A stretch of DNA of 45,142 nucleotides. Origin: Methanosarcina spelaei (lineage in GTDB: Archaea > Halobacteriota > Methanosarcinia > Methanosarcinales > Methanosarcinaceae). The translations under genes and the position numbers were made by a program. Of this stretch, positions 1 through 6,994 are shown in pieces (within the stretch, counting starts at the first letter, position 1; every line of letters begins with the position of its first letter). The notes under the pieces were generated by a model. It was not told the origin of the DNA. It worked only from the letters and a program-made list of their open reading frames with translations, and did no database searches. Location of the stretch: contig NZ_LMVP01000101.1 in NCBI RefSeq assembly GCF_002287235.1, positions 1-45,142 on the forward strand, given 5' to 3'.

Positions 1-943
1 TTTCTAGCTTCAATTTATATCTAAATCGGTTAAATTCCTTTTTTGCCTTTATACTCCATTCTTGATGCTTTTCTTCATTCATAATTACGTTAAGTTCTTC
101 AGATAGAATTTTTTCCAGGAATTTAATCTCATTTTCACGATTGTAAAATATATTCAATAACCTGTATTTTAATAGTTCCTGTTCAATTGTTGTTTTCTTC
201 GGAAAATCGCTAACTATAAGCTTGTTTAAGTGCATCAAACAGTATTGATGCACTAACTTATCCCCAAAAACTTCCTTTAAAATATCTGGGTATCTCTTAT
301 CAAAATCCGTAACAATAAACACAGGTTCTGATGTATCTAGATTTTTTCGTAGAAACGTTTTGATGGTTTCTGAACTTTTATCCTCAAAAAGTTCATCTGC
401 TATTGTTCTTTGAGTTTTTGCATCCAGTAATGTTAAACGGTATTTCTGACAACGTCCCTCTTTTGGATGCTGTTCGTCATAGTGCACCATATGTACATTT
501 TCTAAAATTGGAACATTTTCCTGTTCCATTTCTTTGTTGAATGTTCTAAAAATAGTGCTTCTTGATCTTGGAAATATGAAGCTCATTATATCAGAAATTC
601 CATCATAAGAAACTTTATGGTATCTGAGCACCTGGAAAAAATTATTAAATGAATCAAAAAGTAAAGTTTTCAGACCTTCCCAAAAACTATGATCTTCTTC
701 GTCTGTACTACCACAATTTTGGCATTTGTATCGACCAATGCTGATTTTTCCAAGACCTTTTTTGATGTATAGATTATAGCCGTTATGAACCATAGGAGCA
801 CTGCAAATAGGGCAGGCTGGAGGAATTTTTCTACGAAAAATTCCTCTTGTGGTATATTCGTAATCATTGCTATAACTATCAAAAAGGTATGAGAGAGCAG
901 GGAGTTCCGATAAGTTATTAAGAGTAAGATTTATAATTACCAT
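1..943 (-). CDS. DDE-type transposase with N-terminal zinc ribbon (C-terminus beyond window)
   Basis: An open frame of 314 codons runs from an ATG at 943 off the left window edge without a stop, so the protein is partial. Residues 44-77 hold two CxxC pairs (C44/C47 and C74/C77), a zinc ribbon typical of transposase N-termini. Downstream are an acidic residue in a HYDEQH context (D156), and VTDFDKRYP (D213/D215) followed by a CLMHLNK segment. This is the layout of DDE transposases of the MULE/IS256-like or IS66-like kind, where DNA is cut and joined by three acidic residues. The third acidic residue would lie past the window. I cannot assign the IS family with confidence. An inverted repeat lies just upstream of the start. 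A short frame at 670-882 on the same strand is only a shadow of this gene. Confidence 0.85.
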   Translation of the reverse strand, partial: MVIINLTLNNLSELPALSYLFDSYSNDYEYTTRGIFRRKIPPACPICSAPMVHNGYNLYIKKGLGKISIGRYKCQNCGSTDEEDHSFWEGLKTLLFDSFNNFFQVLRYHKVSYDGISDIMSFIFPRSRSTIFRTFNKEMEQENVPILENVHMVHYDEQHPKEGRCQKYRLTLLDAKTQRTIADELFEDKSSETIKTFLRKNLDTSEPVFIVTDFDKRYPDILKEVFGDKLVHQYCLMHLNKLIVSDFPKKTTIEQELLKYRLLNIFYNRENEIKFLEKILSEELNVIMNEEKHQEWSIKAKKEFNRFRYKLKLE

Positions 944-953
944 TGTTTTTGCC

Positions 954-1003
954 GTAACATCATTACATAATTAGAGAATTATAACTTTATGTAGTGATGT
1001 TAC
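954..1003. repeat. 17-bp inverted repeat upstream of the transposase
   Basis: The arms at 954-970 and 987-1003 match at 16 of 17 positions as inverted copies, separated by a 16-nt AT-rich loop. They sit directly upstream of the transposase start at 943. They may form a hairpin in the leader, an operator, or part of the subterminal end of the insertion sequence. Confidence 0.6.
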
Positions 1004-1015
1004 ACTTACTTTCAT

Positions 1016-1036
1016 CACTAGATTTTGGAACTGAGT
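1016..1036. repeat. 21-bp motif shared with 40987-41007, candidate insertion-sequence end
   Basis: This 21-bp block reads cactagattttggaactgag plus one t. It recurs perfectly in reverse orientation at 40987-41007, inside a separate 141-bp element with terminal inverted repeats. It lies on the outer side of the transposase gene, where an insertion-sequence end is expected. The exact terminus cannot be placed without the other end. Confidence 0.5.
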
Positions 1037-1079
1037 CGAAAATTCAGGAGAATAATTTTTACTAAACGCTGGTGATTTT

Positions 1080-1370
1080 TTGACAATACGTGTGGTTGCA
1101 AAAAGTTATGTCAAACCTGAGAAGACTCAGGAATTTTTAGGATTATGCAGAAAACTTGTTGAAGCATCATTAAAGGATGAAGGCTGCATCGATTATGGGC
1201 TGTACCAGGAACTTGAAAACTCAGGAAACCTGACATTTTTAGAAGAATGGAAAGATGAAAAAAGCCTTGATCAGCATTTAAATTCCAGTTATTTTAAAGA
1301 AATATTTCCATTGCTTTCGGAATATCTTGAAAAAGAAACTGAGGTTAATGTCTATAGAAAAACACTGTAA
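1080..1370 (+). CDS. ABM-domain (YgiN-like) small monooxygenase-fold protein
   Basis: This 96-residue protein has the whole antibiotic-biosynthesis-monooxygenase fold: an N-terminal strand IRVVAKSYVKPEK, a helix, then GCIDYGLYQE, FLEEWKDEKSLDQHLNS and a final strand. The length matches single-domain family members, which form ferredoxin-like dimers that oxidise quinones or act as small ligand-binding proteins. No substrate can be named from sequence. The start is TTG at 1080: a stop at 1053 excludes any earlier in-frame start, and GGTGAT lies 3 nt ahead. The gene begins only about 45 bp from the presumed insertion-sequence end, so the element may have replaced its original promoter. It has no operon partners. 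Confidence 0.75.
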   Translation: MTIRVVAKSYVKPEKTQEFLGLCRKLVEASLKDEGCIDYGLYQELENSGNLTFLEEWKDEKSLDQHLNSSYFKEIFPLLSEYLEKETEVNVYRKTL

Positions 1371-1643
1371 TATTTCAGGTGTGTTTCATCTGTTTAATTT
1401 TTAACCTATTCTCGAACAATTTTGGGAAATCAATACCGAATTAATGCAGTAGTAAGTAAATTAAAAAGAAGAAAGTAGATATGGCAGAGAAAAATAAAGA
1501 TCAATAACAATATTCTTCTGTTCCAGACAAGAACCCTTTTGAGGGTAAAATATGAGATGTGTCTTGAAAGTGATTTTGCTACAAATAGTAAATTCATAAT
1601 ATGAGTCAATAAAGTATAATGTTTACTATTTTATGTAGAGTTT

Positions 1644-1928
1644 TCACTTTTCATTTTCATTCCACAGCTCTTCAATTACTATCTCTTCTTCAGGACTTGC
1701 ATTCTCAAGCAAGTGCTCAAGATCCTTCATCTCAGAATCAAACTCCTGAATTTCAACCTCCGTAAGTCCCGCTTCGAGATCTTCATCCGGTTCGCCATTT
1801 TTCATCTCATCAACGTCTGGGTCTGCCTTTGATTCTTTTACTTCAGATGTACTATCCCCGACACAAACGGATACTGCAAGCCAGACAATTAAAGCTGACA
1901 GTACGAGCAGGTGAGCAAATTTGACCAT
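1644..1928 (-). CDS. Small acidic exported protein, function unknown
   Basis: About 94 residues. The first 28 form a signal peptide or membrane anchor (MVKFAHLLVLSALIVWLAVS, then VCVGD), and the rest is strongly acidic with about 25 Asp/Glu, such as DVDEMKNGEPDEDLEAG. I chose the ATG at 1928 because GAGGAGG lies 6 nt before it. The longer TTG-started frame from 1943 would place that ribosome-binding site inside the coding region. The gene starts 11 nt after the stop of the upstream small exported protein, so the two form an operon. I do not recognise a family. A charged extracellular chaperone-like or metal-binding role is possible but unsupported. Confidence 0.6.
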   Translation of the reverse strand: MVKFAHLLVLSALIVWLAVSVCVGDSTSEVKESKADPDVDEMKNGEPDEDLEAGLTEVEIQEFDSEMKDLEHLLENASPEEEIVIEELWNENEK

Positions 1929-1939
1929 TTTCTGCCTCC

Positions 1940-2218
1940 TCAATTATTTGGTTTTTTTTCTTGCTTGTAGTCTGAGGTTCTGTTCCTATCTTTTACACTG
2001 GAATTGATCTGAAGCCTTTCCTTATCTATCGCAGAATCACCAGCGTCACCTGTGTTATTATTAGATAGATTGCGGACACCTTCGCTTATATACTTATTTT
2101 GGTTGCCTTTTCCGCGTTCAGAGCAATCTTTGGTAGCGAAGGAGACTTCTGGAATTATGCTAAATAATATTAACATTGTAACAAAAGCCATAAATAGAAA
2201 AATTTTTGATTCTTTCAT
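1940..2218 (-). CDS. Small exported Asn-rich protein, function unknown
   Basis: About 92 residues from the ATG at 2218, which has a very strong GGGGGGAT ribosome-binding site. An in-frame start further upstream would give a 127-residue product but would place that site inside the gene. Residues 1-27 are a classic signal peptide (MKESKIFLFMAFVTMLILFS, then IIPEVSFA) with a likely cleavage after SFA. The mature part is short and hydrophilic (NLSNNNTGDAGDS, KEKK-type tail) with one Cys. It is the first gene of a two-gene operon. A TATA box and a tandem 21-bp direct repeat precede it. No family is recognised. Confidence 0.6.
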   Translation of the reverse strand: MKESKIFLFMAFVTMLILFSIIPEVSFATKDCSERGKGNQNKYISEGVRNLSNNNTGDAGDSAIDKERLQINSSVKDRNRTSDYKQEKKPNN

Positions 2219-2268
2219 CTGATCCCCCCTTTCAGTTGAAAGTTTGTTATATTGTTTATGGACTAAGG

Positions 2269-2324
2269 TAAATATAAACATTCTTTTCAGAGAATTTATC
2301 AACTTTTTCAGAGAGATTATCAAC
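2269..2324 (-). promoter_or_regulatory. TATA box and tandem 21-bp operator for the small exported-protein operon
   Basis: On the minus strand TTTATATTTA (2278-2269) lies about 50 nt ahead of the ATG at 2218, a normal archaeal TATA position giving a leader near 25-30 nt. Immediately upstream are two adjacent 21-bp direct copies, at 2283-2303 and 2304-2324, matching at 18 of 21 positions (core TTTTCAGAGA..TTATCAAC on the plus strand). Spacing of two helical turns beside the TATA/BRE region suggests a site for an activator or repressor binding cooperatively. The role is inferred. Confidence 0.55.
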
Positions 2325-2643
2325 CATGTATCTCTGATGACGAAATATGTATTTCTAATAAGGGGGTTAACTCTAGCGGATATCCACTAAAAAACATATT
2401 TTTCATGTAAAATATTCGGGTTTCGAGATATAAAGATTAAAAAAATTTAAATGTTAGGCATGCTTAAGAGTTAATTACCTATAAATCTGAGTATAAATAA
2501 TTAATATGTTTAAATAGAAATAACGCCCTGGTTATATTCCATTGAGGAATATATTACTGGATTGAAAGCAACTATGCTAGTTCTGCCTGAAAAATAGAGA
2601 AAAGCCTGAAAGGAGATCAATTCGAAAAAAGGAAGAGGAAACA
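2325..2643. other. Intergenic AT-rich region between divergent genes
   Basis: This stretch separates the minus-strand exported-protein operon from the plus-strand flavoprotein. I see no credible gene, RNA or hairpin terminator in it. The minus-strand open frames here continue into the adjacent heptanucleotide repeat and reflect its periodicity, not coding. Confidence 0.5.
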
Positions 2644-2825
2644 GAGAATAAGAGTAGAGAATAGAAAGTAGAGAATAGAGAGTAGAGAATAGAGAGTAGA
2701 GAATAGAGAGTAGAGAATAGAGAGTAGAGAGTAGAGAATAGAGAGTAGAGAGTAGAGAATAGAGAGTAGAGAATAGAGAGTAGAGAGTAGAGAGTAGAGA
2801 ATAGAGAGTAGAGCATAGAGAGTAG
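2644..2825. repeat. Heptanucleotide tandem repeat (gagaata/gagagta)
   Basis: About 26 tandem copies of a 7-bp unit, alternating irregularly between gagaata and gagagta, with a few variants (gaaagta, gagcata) at the ends. Purines make up nearly all of one strand apart from the T. It ends 26 bp before the start codon of the iron-sulfur flavoprotein, so it lies in that gene's promoter or leader. It is long and homogeneous enough to change length by replication slippage. Confidence 0.9.
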
Positions 2826-2851
2826 AAACAGTCCAGTGGAGGAATAAAGAA

Positions 2852-3436
2852 ATGAAAGTTGTTGCGTTTAACGGAAGTCCGAGAAAGGAAGGAAATACGG
2901 CTTCCCTTATAAAGTATGTCCTTGCAGAACTTGAAAAGGAAGGAATAGAAACCGAAGTTATGCAGGTGGGAGGAAAAAAAATTCACGGCTGCACAGCTTG
3001 CGGGAAATGCTACGAAAAAATGGATAAGAAATGTATAAATGACAAGGATATAGTCAACGAATGCATAGAAAAAATGATTGAAGCCGACGGCATAATTCTA
3101 GCTTCGCCTACTTATTTTGCAGACTTAACTCCCGAACTTAAAGCTTTAATTGACAGGGCAGGTTTTGTTGCTAAAGCCAACAGCGAAATGTTCAAGCATA
3201 AAGCCGGAGCTGCAGTTGTTGCAGTGAGAAGAGCAGGCTCAATTCACGTTTTTGACTCAATCAACCATTTCTTCACAATTTCACAGATGATAATCCCGGG
3301 ATCAAGCTACTGGAATGTGGGAATAGGGCTTGCCGAAGGGGACGTTGAAAAAGATGAAGAGGGCATTCAAACAATGCAGACTCTGGGCCAGAACATGGCA
3401 TGGCTTTTGAAGAAGCTTAATGCCAAGCCTTTTTAA
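2852..3436 (+). CDS. Iron-sulfur flavoprotein, NADPH-dependent FMN reductase family (Isf-like)
   Basis: A 194-residue flavodoxin-fold protein. The N-terminus VAFNGSPRKEGNTASL (residues 4-19) is the FMN-phosphate loop. Cysteines at 47, 50, 53 and 61 form the compact C-x2-C-x2-C-x7-C motif that binds a 4Fe-4S cluster in Methanosarcina iron-sulfur flavoproteins (Isf). ASPTYFADLTPELKALIDRAG (about 86-106) is the second flavin-binding loop. Isf proteins pass electrons from reduced ferredoxin and can reduce oxygen or peroxide, so a role in oxidative-stress or ferredoxin-linked electron transfer is likely. The start ATG follows GGAGG by 8 nt. The gene is monocistronic, and its upstream region is a heptanucleotide repeat that may affect expression. 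Confidence 0.88.
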   Translation: MKVVAFNGSPRKEGNTASLIKYVLAELEKEGIETEVMQVGGKKIHGCTACGKCYEKMDKKCINDKDIVNECIEKMIEADGIILASPTYFADLTPELKALIDRAGFVAKANSEMFKHKAGAAVVAVRRAGSIHVFDSINHFFTISQMIIPGSSYWNVGIGLAEGDVEKDEEGIQTMQTLGQNMAWLLKKLNAKPF

Positions 3437-3485
3437 AAAATGCTTGAGCGAAAACCCCCTTTCAGCGAAGCAAACTTGAAACGAA

Positions 3486-4286
3486 TTAAAATTTTACCCG
3501 CCATTCGCTGGCGAAGATGAGCATGGATTCTTTTCTAAGCTGGCCTATTAGGCATACGTTTGCTTTTTTTGCGGCTTCAACACCTGAGTCGAAGGGCATG
3601 GATTTGGTGGCTATAAGAGGGATCCCTGCTCGAGCGGCTTTTATGACCATATAGGCAGGCTGCCGACCTGTCGAGAGCATGTAATGTTGTGAGAGGTCAA
3701 GACCTTTGAGAAAGGCAGCCCCTACGGCTTTGTCTACGGCATTATGCCGTCCGACGTCAACTATTTGCACCGCAAGTTTTCCGCTTCGGTCTATCAGGGC
3801 TGCCAGATGGGTTCCTCTGGTAAGTTTGTATGTGTCAGATTCAAGGTATTCTGTACCTGCAAAAACGACTTGCGATTCAAATATAGAGTCAGAATCTACA
3901 AAAATATCTCTGCTGGCCTTTTCTTTTTTTCCGGCTTTTCCGACTTCTTCAACTTCTCCAACTTCTTCGGCTTCTCCGGCTTCTCCGACTTCTCCGAAGG
4001 TTTCTGCATAGATCTCCTGGCTCTCCTTTCGAGTCCAGACATGAACAGTACTGCCTTCTACCTCAATATTTTCGATTTCCCTGAAACTGACAATGCCTTC
4101 TGTAATCAGATGGCCGACAGCAAGCTCTTTAAGTTCGAGCGGGGAGGCAAAAAGTGTCGTAAAGAGTTTTCCATTGAGAAAAAGTTTAACAGGGCATTCC
4201 TTTGCAAGCAGCACTTTAATATCTTCAGATCTGCCGTCTGAGTATATTCTTTTTGCAGGATAAGGAGTGGTATATTTTTCGGGCAT
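3486..4286 (-). CDS. fdhD: FdhD-family sulfurtransferase/formate dehydrogenase accessory protein
   Basis: A 266-residue FdhD homologue. FdhD moves sulfur from a cysteine desulfurase to the Mo/W-bis-pterin cofactor of formate dehydrogenases. Family hallmarks are SPLELKELAVGHLITEGIV (48-66), TRGTHLAAL (157-164), VDVGRHNAVDKAVG (176-189), STGRQPAYMVIKAARAGIP (about 205-223) and SMPFDSGVEAAKKANVCLIG. The region where E. coli FdhD has the catalytic CxxC is replaced by a Gly/Glu/Val/Ala repeat (about 98-123) encoded by a near-microsatellite, so the catalytic cysteines are missing. It may still handle cofactor insertion for formylmethanofuran dehydrogenase or formate dehydrogenase; this is inference. 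No formate dehydrogenase gene is nearby. Only a weak ribosome-binding site precedes the ATG. Confidence 0.88.
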   Translation of the reverse strand: MPEKYTTPYPAKRIYSDGRSEDIKVLLAKECPVKLFLNGKLFTTLFASPLELKELAVGHLITEGIVSFREIENIEVEGSTVHVWTRKESQEIYAETFGEVGEAGEAEEVGEVEEVGKAGKKEKASRDIFVDSDSIFESQVVFAGTEYLESDTYKLTRGTHLAALIDRSGKLAVQIVDVGRHNAVDKAVGAAFLKGLDLSQHYMLSTGRQPAYMVIKAARAGIPLIATKSMPFDSGVEAAKKANVCLIGQLRKESMLIFASEWRVKF

Positions 4287-4354
4287 ATGAATCGGTTTTC
4301 TCGCTTTTTGAGTATATGGAAAACATATGTATCCATATGCTTTTTTCTTTTCCG

Positions 4355-5863
4355 TTAGCTAAGAGAGACTGCAAGGTAATCGATATAGAATGTACCCTGT
4401 TCGTTATTGTCAGTACTAACTTTCAAGTTAAGTACGAGGTCTGAAGGCGAAGCTGATGATACTGAAAGTGTACTACTGTAAAGACTCCAGTTACCCGCAG
4501 GTAGATGATTTATTGAAGGAGTACTTTTTCCTGAAAGCAACATTTCCATTTTTGGCCCACTATAATTAAGGTCATCTGCATGATACTTATAAATTATCAC
4601 AACTGTTGCCTGGGATGGACTGAAATCAAAACTACTGTAATTGTTAAATCTGAATGTTAATTCAACATTACTATTATTATTTAGATGCTGTGAGAACTCA
4701 TTTTGAGGGCTATAAGGAGTTAAATCTACACCTGGGGAGTTTCCTAATGGAAATGGAGACTTTGAAGGGTCATAATCTTTAAGAATTGAAGAATTAGGAG
4801 ACGGAGATAACGCTATACTATTATGCATTCCAGTAAATGTGTCAAAACAGTACCGTTGATTTAGCTTCATCAAATTAGAATTGAAATTATTTCCTTCTCC
4901 AAGTTCTGCACCTATTGTCGTTTTACTTATATAGAGCCTTTCGAGGTTTTTGGTGCTATTGGGTAGGAAAGAGAAGCGCACATGGCCAGAGCCCTTCAAG
5001 TGTTGAACAGTATAATCTTTTTCATATTTAAATCCTTTATCTTGTGCCGTTTCGTTAAAGTATTCAATCCACGCATCAGGGTACCTCGTGGCAATTGTCA
5101 GGTTAAATGCGTTGATAGATGTACTTGTGTTTTTGTAGTCATTACTATCAAGTACAGGCTCTGTTTTATATCCTGTTAGTTGAAGAGGAACGATAGTATT
5201 TGAGGATGTAAAATCGCGCTTCCCTGAAAGTTGAACTGTCTGAATCGTGACTGTGTAGTTATTTTCGTTAGTCTTATTTTCGATAGTTATTGAAGGCGGT
5301 TGTCTCATTACGGAACTTTTACCATTTGCAAGAATCAAAGCTCCGTTTTCATACCTGATGACCTGGTCAGGATACTGCTTGTTTTCAGAGTAGCAGGTGA
5401 TTCCTCCACACTCAAAAGTAATGTTGTCAGGTGTTATTTTTTGAGAAGGATTGCGCATTACTACTGTCATTGCATATCTTTCAGTATTCACCTCAAGTTT
5501 TCCATTCGATTTTAAAGGTTCTAAAAAAGGGATTTCTCCTCCCCCAAGATCTATAGGAGCAGTTACCGAAATGTTATTACTTGCAGTATTGTTTAATTCC
5601 ATGAGTCTGGAGAGTACATCAATATTAGTTTTTACTACCCACATATCGTTCAATATATCATACATGTAGTCCTGCTCAGCATCGTTTTTCCACTCTGGAA
5701 CGTATTCAAGCCTGACTACAGTAACTATTGTGAATATTAGTCCCAATAATAGTATTGCTATAACAGCTGTTGCAGCAGCTGACTCAGATTTTGAAAAACG
5801 GAAAAATAGCCCTACTTTTCCCTCTTCTGTCCCTTTTCTTTTAGTGGAGGCATTCGGGAGCAT
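4355..5863 (-). CDS. Large pilin-like surface protein, paralogue of its upstream neighbour
   Basis: 502 residues. An N-terminal hydrophilic segment is followed by one hydrophobic helix (about 30-50, TAVIAILLLGLIFTIVTVV) and a long extracellular domain rich in Asn/Ser/Thr with many N-glycosylation sequons. Directly after the helix comes VPEWKNDAEQDYMYD, then PIDLGGGEIPFLEPLKSNGKLEVN. The same landmarks (PEWKNDAE, F/D-x-GGG-D/E-x-P, S.G.L.VN) occur in the next gene upstream, so the two are paralogues. The helix resembles the assembly helix of archaeal type IV pilins, although no clean class III signal-peptidase site is obvious. The last 150 residues look like an added beta-rich domain. It is the third gene of an operon and starts 57 nt after its neighbour ends. 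Confidence 0.65.
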   Translation of the reverse strand: MLPNASTKRKGTEEGKVGLFFRFSKSESAAATAVIAILLLGLIFTIVTVVRLEYVPEWKNDAEQDYMYDILNDMWVVKTNIDVLSRLMELNNTASNNISVTAPIDLGGGEIPFLEPLKSNGKLEVNTERYAMTVVMRNPSQKITPDNITFECGGITCYSENKQYPDQVIRYENGALILANGKSSVMRQPPSITIENKTNENNYTVTIQTVQLSGKRDFTSSNTIVPLQLTGYKTEPVLDSNDYKNTSTSINAFNLTIATRYPDAWIEYFNETAQDKGFKYEKDYTVQHLKGSGHVRFSFLPNSTKNLERLYISKTTIGAELGEGNNFNSNLMKLNQRYCFDTFTGMHNSIALSPSPNSSILKDYDPSKSPFPLGNSPGVDLTPYSPQNEFSQHLNNNSNVELTFRFNNYSSFDFSPSQATVVIIYKYHADDLNYSGPKMEMLLSGKSTPSINHLPAGNWSLYSSTLSVSSASPSDLVLNLKVSTDNNEQGTFYIDYLAVSLS

Positions 5864-5920
5864 TTTCGAAACCTTAAGTTTGAATTTTGATATTTTTTAA
5901 ATATTTTCCTTGCTTTCTTT

Positions 5921-6970
5921 TCAATTCAAGCCAATTCCAGGTTCAGCCTTGATCACAGTTTCACTAACGTATAATCCTTTCAAACCCTTCGTGTTTGTTT
6001 GGGGAAACGTCAAACGTACGAATGGGACTTCAGGAGGACATTCAAGGTCATAATCTAAGGAATCTATGTTTGCATCCTTAGTTATTTTCTTAAAATACTG
6101 TTCCCAAGCTGCAGGATGTTCCGTCCAAACCGTTAGTTCCAATCTCGTTAAATTTTCTCCAACTGTTTCGTTGATTTCATACAAAGATCTATAGTCTCTA
6201 TAATTAATTCCTATAAGGCGAAGAGAGCATCCTCTATTTGAGGAAATAACTTTTGGGGGAACATAAGGTTGGAATGTTCTAATATTGTTTATAGTGAAAT
6301 TGTATTTAGTTGCTGCAGAATTGTCATCTAGTGCCTTGGAAATACGAATTGAAGGATAGAGCATCATAACTGACTGGTCTTCCTGTCCAGGAACTTGATT
6401 CTGGTTAAGAATTATAGCTCCGTTTTCGTAACTGAAAGCCTGATCCACATAGTAATTATTCTGAGAATTGTAAGTAATAGTGCCACAGTTGATTAACTGA
6501 GAACGACTGGTAGAACCGTTAGGTGTTACCACTGTTGCTACTATGCCTATTTTACAATTATCTTTATTTACAGCAAGAGTTCCGCTCGATTTTATAGGAC
6601 CTACAAGTGGGAGGTCTCCACCACCCATATTGAAAGGCACACTCATGATTAACTGAGGAGCTGAAGAGCTAGGGTTCAAAGAGTTAGAATAGGAAGAATC
6701 TGGATTTGAAGCCAGGATGATTGACATCATATCTATTTTTGACTTAACTTCTGCCATATCTTCACATACATCCCCCATATGAGAGTATTCAGCATCGTTT
6801 TTCCACTCAGGAATACAGCCTACATATACGATAGTTAATGCCGAAGATATGATTCCCAGCAACAGTACTGCCCCAATAACAGTTGATGTTGCAAATTCCG
6901 AATGGGAAAAAAACTTTTTTTCGAATCCGATTTTGTCCGAATTATCTTTTTGCATTTTTTCAGCCCCCAT
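5921..6970 (-). CDS. Pilin-like surface protein
   Basis: 349 residues. The hydrophobic N-terminal helix (about 27-50, FATSTVIGAVLLLGIISSAL) resembles archaeal pilin helices of the SPVIGVILM type. It is followed by IPEWKNDAEYSHMGDVCEDMAEVKSKIDMM and a beta-rich extracellular domain with PFNMGGGDLPLVGPIKSSG. It shares these landmarks with the longer gene downstream but ends earlier, lacking that protein's C-terminal domain. AGGGG precedes the ATG at 6970. It sits 24 nt after the upstream gene, so co-transcription is likely. The probable role is a minor pilin or adhesin; no enzyme motif is visible. Confidence 0.65.
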   Translation of the reverse strand: MGAEKMQKDNSDKIGFEKKFFSHSEFATSTVIGAVLLLGIISSALTIVYVGCIPEWKNDAEYSHMGDVCEDMAEVKSKIDMMSIILASNPDSSYSNSLNPSSSAPQLIMSVPFNMGGGDLPLVGPIKSSGTLAVNKDNCKIGIVATVVTPNGSTSRSQLINCGTITYNSQNNYYVDQAFSYENGAIILNQNQVPGQEDQSVMMLYPSIRISKALDDNSAATKYNFTINNIRTFQPYVPPKVISSNRGCSLRLIGINYRDYRSLYEINETVGENLTRLELTVWTEHPAAWEQYFKKITKDANIDSLDYDLECPPEVPFVRLTFPQTNTKGLKGLYVSETVIKAEPGIGLN

Positions 6971-6994
6971 GCATTATTCCCCTGGACTTTTACA

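Noticed and set aside
1478-1555. Tiny plus-strand frame starting MAEKNKDQ with in-frame TAA
   Set aside because: Only eight codons before the stop and no ribosome-binding site; a relic is possible but not supportable.
2510-2986. Minus-strand open frame rich in LYSLLST-type repeats
   Set aside because: It is a translation of the heptanucleotide repeat and runs antisense across the flavoprotein gene; the 7-bp period gives 7-residue repeats in any open frame.
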